DNA of 64,000 nt, taken from the NCBI GenBank assembly GCA_903886485.1, contig CAISMH010000012.1, forward strand, positions 62,001-126,000, written 5' to 3'. Below are positions 1 through 8,173 of the stretch, piece after piece. This stretch comes from an uncultured Burkholderiales bacterium. GTDB taxonomy: Bacteria > Pseudomonadota > Gammaproteobacteria > Burkholderiales > Burkholderiaceae_C. Numbering within the stretch: position 1 is the stretch's first letter; each line of letters opens with the position of its first letter. The position numbers and the translations under genes are program-made. Under the pieces are notes generated by a model. It saw only the letters and a program-made list of their open reading frames with translations. It did no database searches and was not told the origin of the DNA.

Positions 1-113
1 AAGGCTTGCCACACGGTCACACCAGCAGCAATCGACAACACGCGTTCATGCACCACACGGGGTGCAGGTGCATACATCAAGGTAATGTGGATGGTGGTGT
101 TTGCCGTGTTCAC
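1..113 (-). CDS. rnfH: RnfH family protein, N-terminal part (cut by window edge)
   Basis: Translating the minus strand from a GTG at 113 gives 37 residues starting MNTANTTIHITLMYAPAPRV and running off the window. The beta-strand start followed by an Arg-rich segment and hydrophobic turn resembles the ubiquitin-like RnfH (UPF0125) family. The GTG overlaps the TGA of ratA by four bases (GTGA), which suggests translational coupling. A ratA-rnfH pair next to smpB is a common arrangement in proteobacteria, and this context supports the name more than the short sequence does. The molecular role of RnfH is not established. The C-terminal part lies outside the window. Confidence 0.7.
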   Translation of the reverse strand, partial: MNTANTTIHITLMYAPAPRVVHERVLSIAAGVTVWQA

Positions 114-562
114 GCGACGTACACCTGCTCTGCCCGCTTGACAAAGGCATCCACCAAGGTGGCGGCGATTTTGTCAAACACGGGACCCACCAAGGCGCCA
201 AACATGCTTTCGAACGCATAGTTCAGCGTCAGCTCGATGCGACAGGCGCGCTGAGGCTCTTGGGTGTTGGGATCGAGCAGCGGGTGAAAGTCCCACGTGC
301 CATCCAAGTGCTTGAAGGGGCCATCGACAAGCTCAAGTTTGACCTGACGACCTTCGCTGTGCACATTGCGCGTGGTGAAGCTTTTGTGAAAACCACCAAA
401 GCTCATGCCTATCTCAGCCGTCGCGCCATCGGCGTGTGTTTCGAGCACACCCGCGCGGTCACACCAAGGCAAAAACTCCGGATAACGGGCCACATCGGTG
501 ACCAACGCGAACATTTCTTCAGCGCTGAACCAAATAAGAACGGACTTGTGAACGGTTTTCAT
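110..562 (-). CDS. ratA: RatA family toxin / START-like ribosome association protein
   Basis: A protein of 150 residues from the ATG at 562. A GTG at 574 would add four residues, but the ATG gives the usual family N-terminus MKTVHKSVLIWFSAEEMF. It is a single START-like (coenzyme Q-binding, polyketide cyclase) domain with the typical ALVTDVARYPEFLPWC segment near residues 19-35. E. coli RatA was reported to bind the 50S subunit and hinder 70S assembly, and mitochondrial Coq10 is a relative, so either translation control or quinone handling is possible. It is divergent from smpB, with 47 bases between the start codons, and followed by rnfH with overlap. Confidence 0.85.
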   Translation of the reverse strand: MKTVHKSVLIWFSAEEMFALVTDVARYPEFLPWCDRAGVLETHADGATAEIGMSFGGFHKSFTTRNVHSEGRQVKLELVDGPFKHLDGTWDFHPLLDPNTQEPQRACRIELTLNYAFESMFGALVGPVFDKIAATLVDAFVKRAEQVYVA

Positions 563-609
563 AGAATGGCCCACATTGTAAGAAGCTCTACTGTCCCCAC
601 ATTTTCTAA

Positions 610-1086
610 ATGGCTACCAAAAAACCTGCAACTCCCTCACGCATCGCCGACAACAAAAAGGCGGCGTACAACTACTTCTTCGAAGAAAAGTTCGAGGCCG
701 GCATGGTGCTGGAGGGCTGGGAGGTCAAGGCTGCGCGTGAGGGCAAGGTTCAACTCACAGACGGCTATGTGGTCATCCGCGATGGCGAGCTCTACTTGAT
801 TGGTTGCCAAATCAACCCCCTGCACACCGCTTCCAGCCACGTCACGCCTGACAAAGTGCGCACCAAAAAACTGCTGATGAAGAAAGACGAAATCAAACGT
901 CTCATTGGCAAGGTCGAGCAAAAAGGTCACACCCTCGTGCCCGTCAACCTGCATTGGAAGAACGGCAAGATCAAATGTGAAATCGCCTTGGCCAAGGGCA
1001 AGGCCGAGCACGACAAGCGCGACACCATCAAAGACCGCGAGGGCAAACGTGAGGTGGAGCGTGCGATGAAGTCGCGCAGCCGTTAA
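610..1086 (+). CDS. smpB: SsrA-binding protein SmpB
   Basis: A protein of 158 residues, the normal SmpB length. SmpB binds tmRNA (SsrA) and brings it to stalled ribosomes for trans-translation. The OB-fold core begins with the diagnostic [17 protein letters not shown] segment (residues 15-31), followed by GWEVKA and the LIGCQINPL strand. The basic C-terminal tail (residues about 140-158, [18 protein letters not shown]), which enters the empty mRNA channel, is intact. It is transcribed divergently from ratA. The ssrA gene itself is not in this window. The assignment is secure from motif and length. Confidence 0.97.
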   Translation: MATKKPATPSRIADNKKAAYNYFFEEKFEAGMVLEGWEVKAAREGKVQLTDGYVVIRDGELYLIGCQINPLHTASSHVTPDKVRTKKLLMKKDEIKRLIGKVEQKGHTLVPVNLHWKNGKIKCEIALAKGKAEHDKRDTIKDREGKREVERAMKSRSR

Positions 1087-1107
1087 ATCTGAACTCACTG
1101 CGCTCAG

Positions 1108-1137
1108 TTGACATGCGAGGTGTTACCTAGGTAATAT
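1108..1137 (+). promoter_or_regulatory. Promoter with overlapping palindromic operator of the toxin-antitoxin operon
   Basis: A consensus -35 box TTGACA (1108-1113) is followed after 18 bases by TAATAT (1132-1137). A perfect 12-base palindrome TTACCTAGGTAA (1123-1134) overlaps the -10 box. RHH antitoxins usually repress their own promoter by binding such palindromes, so this is probably the autoregulatory operator. A GGAG ribosome binding site follows before the ATG at 1164. The boxes and palindrome are visible; repression is inferred. Confidence 0.65.
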
Positions 1138-1163
1138 CTAGCTATTCCTCTCTGGAGTTAAGC

Positions 1164-1466
1164 ATGGCCACCCTCTCAGTCAAACTCTCCGACGCCACGC
1201 GAGACCGCGTACAAACTGCGGCACAAAATCTCGGACTAACACCCCATGCACTCATGGTGCACGCCATTGAAGACGCGGTTGAACAAGCTGAGACGCGTCA
1301 AACCCTGATTGAACAAGCACTCGCCTCACGCCAACGCGTGGCGCAAACGGGCTTGGTGGTAGACGGTGAGGCTTTTGGCGACTACCTCAAAGCAAAGGTG
1401 CGCGGTCAAGCTGCGAAGCGCCCAAAAGCCGTGGGCATTGAACACTTCATCACCAGCGGTAAATGA
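1164..1466 (+). CDS. Ribbon-helix-helix antitoxin (CopG/ParD-like)
   Basis: A protein of 100 residues. The N-terminus MATLSVKLSDATRDRVQTAA fits a ribbon-helix-helix DNA-binding domain: an alternating hydrophobic beta strand, then two helices with a NLGLTPHALMVHAIEDAV segment (residues 22-39). The remainder is a helical, charged tail of the kind that wraps around the cognate toxin. Its last codons overlap the toxin start (ATGA at 1463-1466), the classical arrangement for a type II antitoxin-toxin operon. It probably neutralises the toxin and represses the promoter at 1108-1137. The exact family (ParD, RelB or PHD-like) cannot be fixed by eye. Confidence 0.8.
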   Translation: MATLSVKLSDATRDRVQTAAQNLGLTPHALMVHAIEDAVEQAETRQTLIEQALASRQRVAQTGLVVDGEAFGDYLKAKVRGQAAKRPKAVGIEHFITSGK

Positions 1467-1753
1467 CTCGCCACCTTCTTTCCAACGATGCGGCTGAAGA
1501 CTTGACGCAGTTGGTAGATTTTTTATTGGCCAAACACCCCGCAGATGCCATCGCCACGGTTGACTTGGTGGTCAATGCCCTCCAAATTCTGAATGACCAT
1601 CCACTGATCGGGCGCTCCGTGGAGCAAGGGCTTCGCGAACTGGTCATTTCAAGAGGAAAAACAGGCTACTTGGCTTTGTATGACTATGACGAAGCCACAG
1701 ACTTAGTCGTCGTACTTGCCATTCGGCATCAACGCGAGCGCGGTTATCACTAA
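1463..1753 (+). CDS. RelE/ParE-superfamily toxin
   Basis: A protein of 96 residues, the usual size for RelE/ParE toxins. It carries the family pattern: an N-terminal helix rich in acidic residues (NDAAEDLTQLVDFLLAK), the central HPLIGRSVEQGLRELVI strand, YLALYDYDEATDLVVVLAIR, and the C-terminal RHQRERGYH, close to the common RHQRE-GY ending. ParE members poison gyrase and RelE members cut mRNA on the ribosome. The RHQRE ending is shared by many ParE/RelE proteins and does not decide which. The start codon overlaps the antitoxin stop by four bases. The stop codon forms part of a terminator hairpin at 1751-1774. Confidence 0.8.
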   Translation: MTRHLLSNDAAEDLTQLVDFLLAKHPADAIATVDLVVNALQILNDHPLIGRSVEQGLRELVISRGKTGYLALYDYDEATDLVVVLAIRHQRERGYH

Positions 1754-1775
1754 CGCTATTGCGCGTTATTTTTTC
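1751..1775 (+). terminator. Intrinsic terminator built from the toxin and ygiQ stop codons
   Basis: TAACGC (1751-1756) and GCGTTA (1763-1768) form a six-base stem with a six-base loop, followed by six T residues (1769-1774). The first three bases of the stem are the toxin stop codon. The last three, read on the other strand, are the stop codon of the convergent ygiQ. The T-run serves only plus-strand transcription. Confidence 0.6.
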
Positions 1776-4069
1776 TTGCGCGGTGGCAAACCCGTGTGCT
1801 GCGTGAGCAAACGCCCCTTCATCACCCCAGTGCTGTTCTTGCGACGCGCACTGGTGTAGCCACCATCGGTTTGCGGCTGGAAGGTGGGGATCAAATGCTG
1901 CTTGCCATTGCCAATGAGGTCGGCACGACCCATGGCTTTCAAGGCTTCACGCAAGAGTGGCCAGTTGTTGGCATCGTGATAGCGCAAAAAGGCTTTGTGC
2001 AAGCGGCGGCGGCGCTCTCCGCGCACGATGTCGACGACCTCACTGCTGCGTGTCACGCGACCCAAGGGGTTGCGACCTGAGTGGTACATGGCCGTGGCCG
2101 TGGCCATGGGGCTGGGATAGAAGGTTTGCACTTGGTCAGCTCTGAAGCCATTGCGCTTGAGCCACAGGGCCAAGTTCATCATGTCTTCATCGCTGGTGCC
2201 GGGGTGGGCTGCAATGAAGTAGGGAATGAGAAATTGCTTTTTGCCCACTTCAGCGCTGTACTTGTCAAACATCTGTTTGAACTTGTCGTAGCTGCCAATG
2301 CCGGGCTTCATCATCTTCGACAAAGGCCCGCCTTCGGTGTGCTCGGGCGCAATCTTGAGATAGCCGCCCACGTGGTGCTGCACCAGTTCTTTCACATACT
2401 CGGGCGACTTGACGGCCAAGTCATAACGCAGACCAGAGCCAATGAGAATCTTCTTGACCCCTTTCAACGCCCGCGCACGGCGGTACATGTGAATGAGCGA
2501 GCTGTGGTCGGTGTTGAGGTTTTGACAAATGCCGGGGTAGACGCAACTCGGCTTGCGGCAGGCAGCCTCAATCTCTGGGCTTTTGCAGCCGATGCGGTAC
2601 ATATTGGCCGTGGGGCCGCCGAGGTCTGAGATGACGCCTGTGAAGCCCGATACTTTGTCGCGGATGTCTTCAATTTCGCGAATCACAGAGTCTTCGCTGC
2701 GGCTTTGGATGATGCGGCCTTCATGTTCGGTGATGGAGCAAAACGTGCAGCCCCCAAAACAGCCGCGCATGATGTTGACACTGAAGCGAATCATCTCCCA
2801 AGCGGGGATTTTGGTCGCGCCATCGTGGCTGCCGTTCTCGTCGGCATAGGCGGGATGCGGGCTACGGGCATAGGGCAAGTCAAACACATGGTCCATCTCG
2901 GCCGTGGTCAGCGGGATGGGTGGTGGGTTGACCCACACATCGCGTGCGGTATGGCCCTCACCGTGGGCTTGCACCAAGGCGCGTGCGTTGCCGGGGTTGG
3001 TTTCTAAATGCAGCACACGGTTGGCGTGGGCGTAGAGCACGGGGTCTGACTTGACTTGCTCAAAAGCGGGCAAGCGAATCACGCTGCGCTCACGCGGCGG
3101 GACTTTGAGCTTGCCTTTGCCTTGCAGTGCAGGCATGTTTGGGTTCGGCACAAAGTTCAATGGCGAAATGGTGAAACCAGCATCACCTGCTTTGGCAGCG
3201 ACTTGCGCGTTGGTGGCATCGGCCACGGCATTGGCTTCGTCTTCACGCGCGCAAGTTTCGCCTTGTGCTTTGGCTTGGTCACTGACCATCAAATATGGGT
3301 TGACATGCGCCTCAACTCGGCCCGGGACATCGATGCTCGACGAATCAATCTCAAACCAACCCTCGGGCGTTTCACGGCGCACAAAAGCGGTGCCGCGTAC
3401 ATCGGTGATGTCTTGCACAGGCTCTTTGGCCGCCAAGCGGTGGGCAATTTCCACAATGGCACGTTCAGCGTTGCCGTACAACAGCAAATCGCATTTGCTG
3501 TCCACCACAATCGAGCGACGCACTTTGTCGGACCAATAGTCGTAATGCGCAATGCGGCGCAACGACCCTTCAATGCCGCCCAACACAATCGGCACGTCGT
3601 TGTAAGCCTCTTTGCAGCGTTGGCTATAGACCAGCGCTGCACGGTCTGGGCGCTTGCCGCCCACATCACCCGGCGTGTAGGCATCGTCGCTGCGAATTTT
3701 TCGATCAGCCGTGTAACGGTTGATCATTGAATCCATGTTGCCAGCGGTCACGCCGAAAAACAGGTTGGGTTTGCCCAGCGCCTTGAACGGGTCGGCACTC
3801 TGCCAGTCGGGCTGCGCAATGATGCCCACTCGAAAACCTTGGTTCTCCAACATGCGGCCAATCACCGCCATGCCAAAACTGGGGTGATCGACATACGCGT
3901 CGCCGGTGACGATGATGATGTCGCAGCTGTCCCAGCCGAGCTGTGTCATTTCCTCGCGCGACATCGGCAAAAACGGGGCCGTGCCAAAACGAGCCGCCCA
4001 GTACTTGCGGTAACTGGTCAGCGGCTTGGCGTGACGGGGAAAAAGGGAGACGTCGGCGTAGGCATTCAT
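1766..4069 (-). CDS. ygiQ: YgiQ family radical SAM protein
   Basis: A protein of 767 residues, at the long end for this family. The radical SAM cluster motif CxxxCxxC is Cys437, Cys441 and Cys444, within [18 protein letters not shown]. An N-terminal domain (residues about 1-110, with [18 protein letters not shown]) resembles the B12-binding-like fold found before the radical SAM barrel in UPF0313/YgiQ proteins. A proline- and lysine-rich linker with [18 protein letters not shown] lies at about 322-339, and the C-terminus is basic (LPPRKKK). The reaction of YgiQ is not known. It converges on the toxin gene and is divergent from the catabolic operon beginning at 4280. Confidence 0.9.
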   Translation of the reverse strand: MNAYADVSLFPRHAKPLTSYRKYWAARFGTAPFLPMSREEMTQLGWDSCDIIIVTGDAYVDHPSFGMAVIGRMLENQGFRVGIIAQPDWQSADPFKALGKPNLFFGVTAGNMDSMINRYTADRKIRSDDAYTPGDVGGKRPDRAALVYSQRCKEAYNDVPIVLGGIEGSLRRIAHYDYWSDKVRRSIVVDSKCDLLLYGNAERAIVEIAHRLAAKEPVQDITDVRGTAFVRRETPEGWFEIDSSSIDVPGRVEAHVNPYLMVSDQAKAQGETCAREDEANAVADATNAQVAAKAGDAGFTISPLNFVPNPNMPALQGKGKLKVPPRERSVIRLPAFEQVKSDPVLYAHANRVLHLETNPGNARALVQAHGEGHTARDVWVNPPPIPLTTAEMDHVFDLPYARSPHPAYADENGSHDGATKIPAWEMIRFSVNIMRGCFGGCTFCSITEHEGRIIQSRSEDSVIREIEDIRDKVSGFTGVISDLGGPTANMYRIGCKSPEIEAACRKPSCVYPGICQNLNTDHSSLIHMYRRARALKGVKKILIGSGLRYDLAVKSPEYVKELVQHHVGGYLKIAPEHTEGGPLSKMMKPGIGSYDKFKQMFDKYSAEVGKKQFLIPYFIAAHPGTSDEDMMNLALWLKRNGFRADQVQTFYPSPMATATAMYHSGRNPLGRVTRSSEVVDIVRGERRRRLHKAFLRYHDANNWPLLREALKAMGRADLIGNGKQHLIPTFQPQTDGGYTSARRKNSTGVMKGRLLTQHTGLPPRKKK

Positions 4070-4173
4070 TAAGGTTGTAAGTGTAAGAGCTTGGGCCCAA
4101 CCTTGACTCTAAAGGGGCTATCTAGAAATGCCGCGCTTGAAGACCTCGCCCCAGCCATCTTTTCACTTGCAAG

Positions 4174-4191
4174 TAGTTGCGCACACAACCA
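4174..4191. promoter_or_regulatory. Upstream copy of the MarR-type operator
   Basis: TAGTTGCGCACACAACCA matches the perfect palindrome at 4206-4223 in 15 of 18 positions, including the whole left arm. The two copies start 32 bases apart, about three helical turns, so dimers on both would sit on the same face of the DNA. The regulator is probably the MarR protein encoded at 5271, which is an inference from proximity. Confidence 0.6.
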
Positions 4192-4205
4192 TTCTCGTAA
4201 ACACC

Positions 4206-4223
4206 TAGTTGCGCGCGCAACTA
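4206..4223. promoter_or_regulatory. Perfect 18-base palindromic operator, probably for the MarR regulator
   Basis: TAGTTGCGCGCGCAACTA is a perfect palindrome 56 bases before the start of the tctC gene. TTGC/GCAA arms of this size are typical of MarR-family sites. It lies in the 210-base region between ygiQ and tctC, where no convincing -35/-10 pair could be assigned. Confidence 0.7.
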
Positions 4224-4279
4224 CTTGGACACAATAACGCTTGATTTCACAACTCCAACTCCTTCAGCGAGATCCTTCT

Positions 4280-5257
4280 ATGTTGTCCATGAAACATTGC
4301 CTTCGTATGGCATTGACTGCCACTTTGGCCGTCACCAGCGCCCTCAGCGGCGCGCAAACTTACCCCAACCGTCCAATTGAGTGGGTGGTGCCCTATGCCC
4401 CAGGCGGCGGAACAGACACGGTGGCGCGTTCGCTGGGTCAAGCCATGGGCACGGTCCTAGGCCAAAGCGTGGTGATCGTCAACAAACCAGGTGCCGCGAC
4501 CAACATCGGCGCTGAGTACGTGGCACGCGCAAAACCCGATGGCTATGTGCTGATGTCTGCGGACACAGGCACCTTAGCGGCCAACCCTTTCATTTACAGC
4601 AAACTCAGCTACAACGTTGAAAAAGACTTTGCCCCTGTGGGTCTGACGGTGCGTTTCCCAATGATCTTGGTTGTCAACCCCAGCGTGCCTGCACAAAATT
4701 TGAAAGAGCTGATGGCTTGGGCAAAAACTCAAGCCAACGGCGTGAGCTACGCCACCCCTGGTGCTGGCAGCCCCCACCACCTCGCCACCGAGTTGTTCCG
4801 CGAGATGGCCGATGTGAACCTTTCGCACGTGCCCTATCGCGGCGCAGCGCCTGCCGTTCAAGACGTAGTTGCCGGTCAAGTTCCCATGATGTTTGTCGAC
4901 ACGGCCAGTGGCTACCAATTCATTACTTCGGGTAAGTTACGTCCCATTGGCGTTGCCAGTGCCAAACGTGTCAAGAACTTCGAAAACATTCCTACCCTCA
5001 GCGAGCAAGGTTTGAAAAACTTCGAGGCCTATGCTTGGCAAGGTTTGGTCGTTCCTGCGGGCACACCGGCCGAAGTCATCAACACCCTCAACCAAGCTTT
5101 GCTGGCTGCCCTCGCCACCACAGAAGTGAAAGCGCGCCTTCAGGTGTTGGGCCTTGAGGCCATTCCCAGCTCACCGAAACAAATGGCTGATTACGCAGCC
5201 AAGGAACGCGCCAAGTGGGGACCGATCATCAAGGCCAACAACATCAAAGCCGACTGA
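4280..5257 (+). CDS. TctC/Bug-family extracytoplasmic solute receptor
   Basis: A protein of 325 residues from the ATG at 4280; a TTG at 4241 would only add an unlikely leader. It has a basic start and hydrophobic signal peptide (ALTATLAVTSALSGAQ), then the hallmark Bug motif YPNRPIEWVVPYAPGGGTD and later VARAKPDGYVL and SHVPYRGAAPAVQDVVAGQV. These periplasmic receptors serve tripartite tricarboxylate transporters for carboxylates and aromatic acids. No tctA or tctB membrane gene is beside it, so it is an orphan receptor, as is common in Burkholderiales. Its place at the head of an aromatic-type operon suggests it captures the substrate or a related acid. The ligand is unknown. Confidence 0.9.
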   Translation: MLSMKHCLRMALTATLAVTSALSGAQTYPNRPIEWVVPYAPGGGTDTVARSLGQAMGTVLGQSVVIVNKPGAATNIGAEYVARAKPDGYVLMSADTGTLAANPFIYSKLSYNVEKDFAPVGLTVRFPMILVVNPSVPAQNLKELMAWAKTQANGVSYATPGAGSPHHLATELFREMADVNLSHVPYRGAAPAVQDVVAGQVPMMFVDTASGYQFITSGKLRPIGVASAKRVKNFENIPTLSEQGLKNFEAYAWQGLVVPAGTPAEVINTLNQALLAALATTEVKARLQVLGLEAIPSSPKQMADYAAKERAKWGPIIKANNIKAD

Positions 5258-5270
5258 GCCTGCGCCCAAC

Positions 5271-5705
5271 ATGACGACTCAACTAGATCGCACACTCACC
5301 TACCGTCTGCATCAACTCCACAAATTAACCGATGCGGACAGTCAGTCCAGTTACCCCGAGCGAACCGGTTTGTCGATGAGTGACGGGCGATGCCTCACCA
5401 CGGTCGGCACATTTGAACCCTTGTCCGTGAAAGAGTTGGCTGCGAAAGCCAACTTGAACAAAGGCCAAGCCAGTCGTGCTGCACAAGCCTTGGTCGACCA
5501 AGGGCTGGTCCTCAAAGCCGACCACCCCGGTGATGGCCGAGGTGTGGTGCTCACTTTGACGCCTGCAGGTCGCAAGGTCTTCAAACGCGCCATGGACATG
5601 GTGACCCAACGCAACGCACAAATCTTTGGCTGCTTGAGCGACAAAGAACGGACGACCTTGAGCGCCATGTTCGACCGACTGATCGCCCATGCTCGCCCAC
5701 GCTGA
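5271..5705 (+). CDS. MarR-family transcriptional regulator
   Basis: A protein of 144 residues starting at the ATG at 5271, 13 bases after the tctC stop. It has a winged helix-turn-helix with FEPLSVKELAAKANLNKGQASRAAQALVD (helix 3-4, about residues 49-76), then the wing KADHPGDGRGVVLTLTPAGR with the conserved Asp-Arg-Gly type turn and a C-terminal dimerisation helix. MarR proteins normally repress catabolic operons and are released by the substrate or its CoA ester. The two TAGTTGCGC palindromes upstream of tctC are the best candidate operators, which would make this an autoregulated operon repressor. Confidence 0.88.
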   Translation: MTTQLDRTLTYRLHQLHKLTDADSQSSYPERTGLSMSDGRCLTTVGTFEPLSVKELAAKANLNKGQASRAAQALVDQGLVLKADHPGDGRGVVLTLTPAGRKVFKRAMDMVTQRNAQIFGCLSDKERTTLSAMFDRLIAHARPR

Positions 5706-5729
5706 CACAGCTCCTCTTGAAATTCACAC

Positions 5730-7421
5730 ATGCACACGCCCACCACACAAGCACGCCCTTCGATTTATTACACCTACGAGGTGTTCAAACCTTGGTTGGC
5801 CTCCGAACATCCCAAACCCACCCGTCAACAAGTGGTGATCGTGGGCTCTGGCCCTGCAGGCATGGTGACCGCATTGGAACTGGCCCGCCACGGTGTGGCC
5901 AGCGTGGTGCTGTCCTCTGAACTGCAGTTCTCGCAGGGCAGCCGCGCCATTTGCTTCACACGGCGTTCGATGGAAATCTTGCAGCAAGTCGGCGTTGCGG
6001 ATCGCATGACCGAAGGTGGCTTGCCTTGGCGTTTCGGCAATTCGTATTACCGCGGCCAACGCGTGTTCCGCATGGAAGCCCCGCACGATGCCGATGACCG
6101 CTTTTTCCCCATCATCAATGTGCAGCAGCAGTTCATGGAGGAATACCTGCACGACGCCTGCAAAGCCAACCCCTTGATTGACTTTCGCTGGGGTAACAAA
6201 GTCAACAAAGTCGAACAAAAAGACGGCTACGCCGTGCTTGAGGTCGACACGCCAGAGGGCATCTATGCCCTAGAAAGCAACTGGGTCGTCGCCGCTGACG
6301 GTGGTCGATCCGGCATACGCACCGCCATGAATTTAGAAATGGAAGGCGCCTCTTACGAAGGCTTTTTCGTGATCGCCGACATCAAGGTCGACTTGCCCTT
6401 GCCCACCGAGCGCTTGGCCTATTTCGATCCTGACTGGAACCCGGGCAACACCATCTTGATGCACCGCGAGCCCCATGGCATTTGGCGCGTTGACTATCAA
6501 TTACCTGAGGGCGAAACACCTGAAGAAGCCTTGAAACCCGAATCGCTCAAAGCGCGCATTGATGCCCAACTCGCCATGATTGGACACGCCGGTGCGCCAT
6601 GGGAAATGGATTGGTCCTCGGTTTACTCCGCACGCACTCTGACCTTGCCAGAATTTGTGCATGGCAGTGTGATCTTCACGGGCGACGCCGCGCACTTGTT
6701 GCCCATCTTTGGTGTGCGCGGTGCCAACACCGCGTTCCAAGATGCGCAGTCTTTGGGTTGGCATTTGGCGTTTGTCGTCAAAGGCTTGGCAAGTCAAAAG
6801 CTCTTGACCAACCACAGCGCCGAGCGCGTGGGTGCAGCACGCGAAATCATCGATGAAGCGGGCAAGAGCACGCGCTTCATGGCGCCTCCGGCAGGTGGTT
6901 TTCAGTTGCTGCGCGATGCGGTCTTATCGCTCTCGCTCACACAAGCGTTCGTGCGCCCGCTCTACCACTGGCGCACCTCGCGTCCACACGCGTACACGCA
7001 TTCCATGCTCAACAGCATGGGCGACGACAACGGCTTGTTCAGGGCAGGCCCAGCCCACGGCGCACCCCCTCAAAACGTGCGTTTGGGCGCCAACGATTTC
7101 TTGCTCGATCATTTGGGCGGTGGCTTTGATTTGTTGTATTTCACAGATGCACCCGCCATCCCTGAATCCCTGCAGCACACCATCCAAGCGGCGCGTGCCA
7201 AAGGCATGCCCTTGCGTGTGATGGCTGTCGGCAGCGCGCTCCCCGTCGCTGGTGCGGACACCACCCTTGCCGATACCCATGGCCATCTGCGTGAGCGCTA
7301 CGGCGTGCCTGCCAACGGCGCTGCGTATTTGTTGCGCCCAGACCAACACATTTGCGCGCGCTGGCTCACGCTGGATGCCACGCGTCTGCAAGCAGCCTTC
7401 CACGCAGCATTGCCCCAGTAA
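5730..7421 (+). CDS. FAD-dependent aromatic hydroxylase (class A flavoprotein monooxygenase)
   Basis: A protein of 563 residues. The FAD fingerprint GSGPAG is at 39-44 after a 36-residue N-terminal extension. The DG motif (ADGGRSGIR) is at 189-197 and the GD motif (TGDAAHLLPIFGVRGAN) at 317-333. The last 170 residues form a thioredoxin-like C-terminal domain (FDLLYFTDAP ... YLLRPDQHICARW) as in phenol hydroxylase and MhpA, 3-(3-hydroxyphenyl)propionate hydroxylase. Such enzymes use NAD(P)H and O2 to add a hydroxyl to a phenolic ring. The substrate cannot be read from sequence. A downstream fumarylacetoacetase suggests the product is a para-hydroquinone such as a homogentisate or gentisate analogue. 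DUF2783 and VOC genes follow closely. Confidence 0.85.
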   Translation: MHTPTTQARPSIYYTYEVFKPWLASEHPKPTRQQVVIVGSGPAGMVTALELARHGVASVVLSSELQFSQGSRAICFTRRSMEILQQVGVADRMTEGGLPWRFGNSYYRGQRVFRMEAPHDADDRFFPIINVQQQFMEEYLHDACKANPLIDFRWGNKVNKVEQKDGYAVLEVDTPEGIYALESNWVVAADGGRSGIRTAMNLEMEGASYEGFFVIADIKVDLPLPTERLAYFDPDWNPGNTILMHREPHGIWRVDYQLPEGETPEEALKPESLKARIDAQLAMIGHAGAPWEMDWSSVYSARTLTLPEFVHGSVIFTGDAAHLLPIFGVRGANTAFQDAQSLGWHLAFVVKGLASQKLLTNHSAERVGAAREIIDEAGKSTRFMAPPAGGFQLLRDAVLSLSLTQAFVRPLYHWRTSRPHAYTHSMLNSMGDDNGLFRAGPAHGAPPQNVRLGANDFLLDHLGGGFDLLYFTDAPAIPESLQHTIQAARAKGMPLRVMAVGSALPVAGADTTLADTHGHLRERYGVPANGAAYLLRPDQHICARWLTLDATRLQAAFHAALPQ

Positions 7422-7430
7422 GGAGAAGAC

Positions 7431-7625
7431 ATGACCCATACCCCTAACGCTTTGACCATCCCCGATCTAGAAATCGTGTACGACAGCTTGGCCAACGCCA
7501 TTGATCAAGCAGGTGAAGAAAAATCTTCGCTATTTTTGGTCAAGCTCGCCCTGCTCAACGCCAACGCACTCGCCAATGCCGAGGTGTTCCAAACGCACGT
7601 GCAAGCCGCTTTGCAAGACCTTTGA
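7431..7625 (+). CDS. DUF2783 small protein
   Basis: A protein of 64 residues with a strong ribosome binding site (AAGGAGAAGAC) before the ATG at 7431, nine bases after the monooxygenase stop. The sequence is acidic and mostly helical (LEIVYDSLANAIDQAGEEKS, then LFLVKLALLNANALAN) with no Cys or His cluster and no signal peptide. It fits the DUF2783 family, which is typically found directly after FAD monooxygenases of this type. A small accessory or stability subunit of the hydroxylase is a plausible role, but no function is known. Confidence 0.75.
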   Translation: MTHTPNALTIPDLEIVYDSLANAIDQAGEEKSSLFLVKLALLNANALANAEVFQTHVQAALQDL

Positions 7626-7642
7626 TTCAATCAGGAACACAC

Positions 7643-8173
7643 ATGCTCGTTAAAAAAGTTCATCACGTGGCGTACCGCTGCATCGACGCCAAAGAAACCG
7701 TGGCGTGGTACGAAAAACACCTTGACATGAAATTTGTGCTGGCCATCGCAGAGGATGAAGTGCCATCCACCAAAGCCGCGGACCCTTACATGCACATTTT
7801 TTTAGATGCGGGTGGCGGCAACATCTTGGCCTTCTTCGAATTGCCCAGCCAACCGCCCATGGACCGCGATCGCAACACCCCTGCTTGGGTGCAACACTTG
7901 GCGCTCGAAGTTGATTCAGTGGAGACCTTGATAGCCACCCAAGCCAAGCTGGAAGCTGCTGGCATTGAAGTGGTCGGCCCCACCAACCACACCATCTTCA
8001 AGAGCATTTACTTTTTCGATCCCAACGGACACCGTTTGGAGTTAGCCGCCAACACGGGGACTCCCGAGATGATGCGCAAGCTCGACGAAGTCAAATGGGA
8101 CATGATCAACGAATGGGCGCAGACCAAGCGCGCACCCAAACACGCAGCATGGATGCACGATGGCAGCATGTAA
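7643..8173 (+). CDS. VOC (glyoxalase/extradiol dioxygenase-type) metalloprotein
   Basis: A protein of 176 residues from the ATG at 7643, preceded by CAGGAA. It has two beta-alpha-beta-beta-beta modules of the vicinal oxygen chelate fold. The likely metal ligands are His8 (VHHVAYR), His85 (VQHLALEV) and Glu133 (HRLELAAN), the 2-His-1-carboxylate set seen in type I extradiol dioxygenases and glyoxalases. The FFDPNGHRLELA segment is the classic VOC ending. A C-terminal helix of about 35 residues is extra. In this operon it is the only candidate for the ring-opening step between the hydroxylase and fumarylacetoacetase, but an isomerase or lyase role is equally compatible. Confidence 0.8.
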   Translation: MLVKKVHHVAYRCIDAKETVAWYEKHLDMKFVLAIAEDEVPSTKAADPYMHIFLDAGGGNILAFFELPSQPPMDRDRNTPAWVQHLALEVDSVETLIATQAKLEAAGIEVVGPTNHTIFKSIYFFDPNGHRLELAANTGTPEMMRKLDEVKWDMINEWAQTKRAPKHAAWMHDGSM

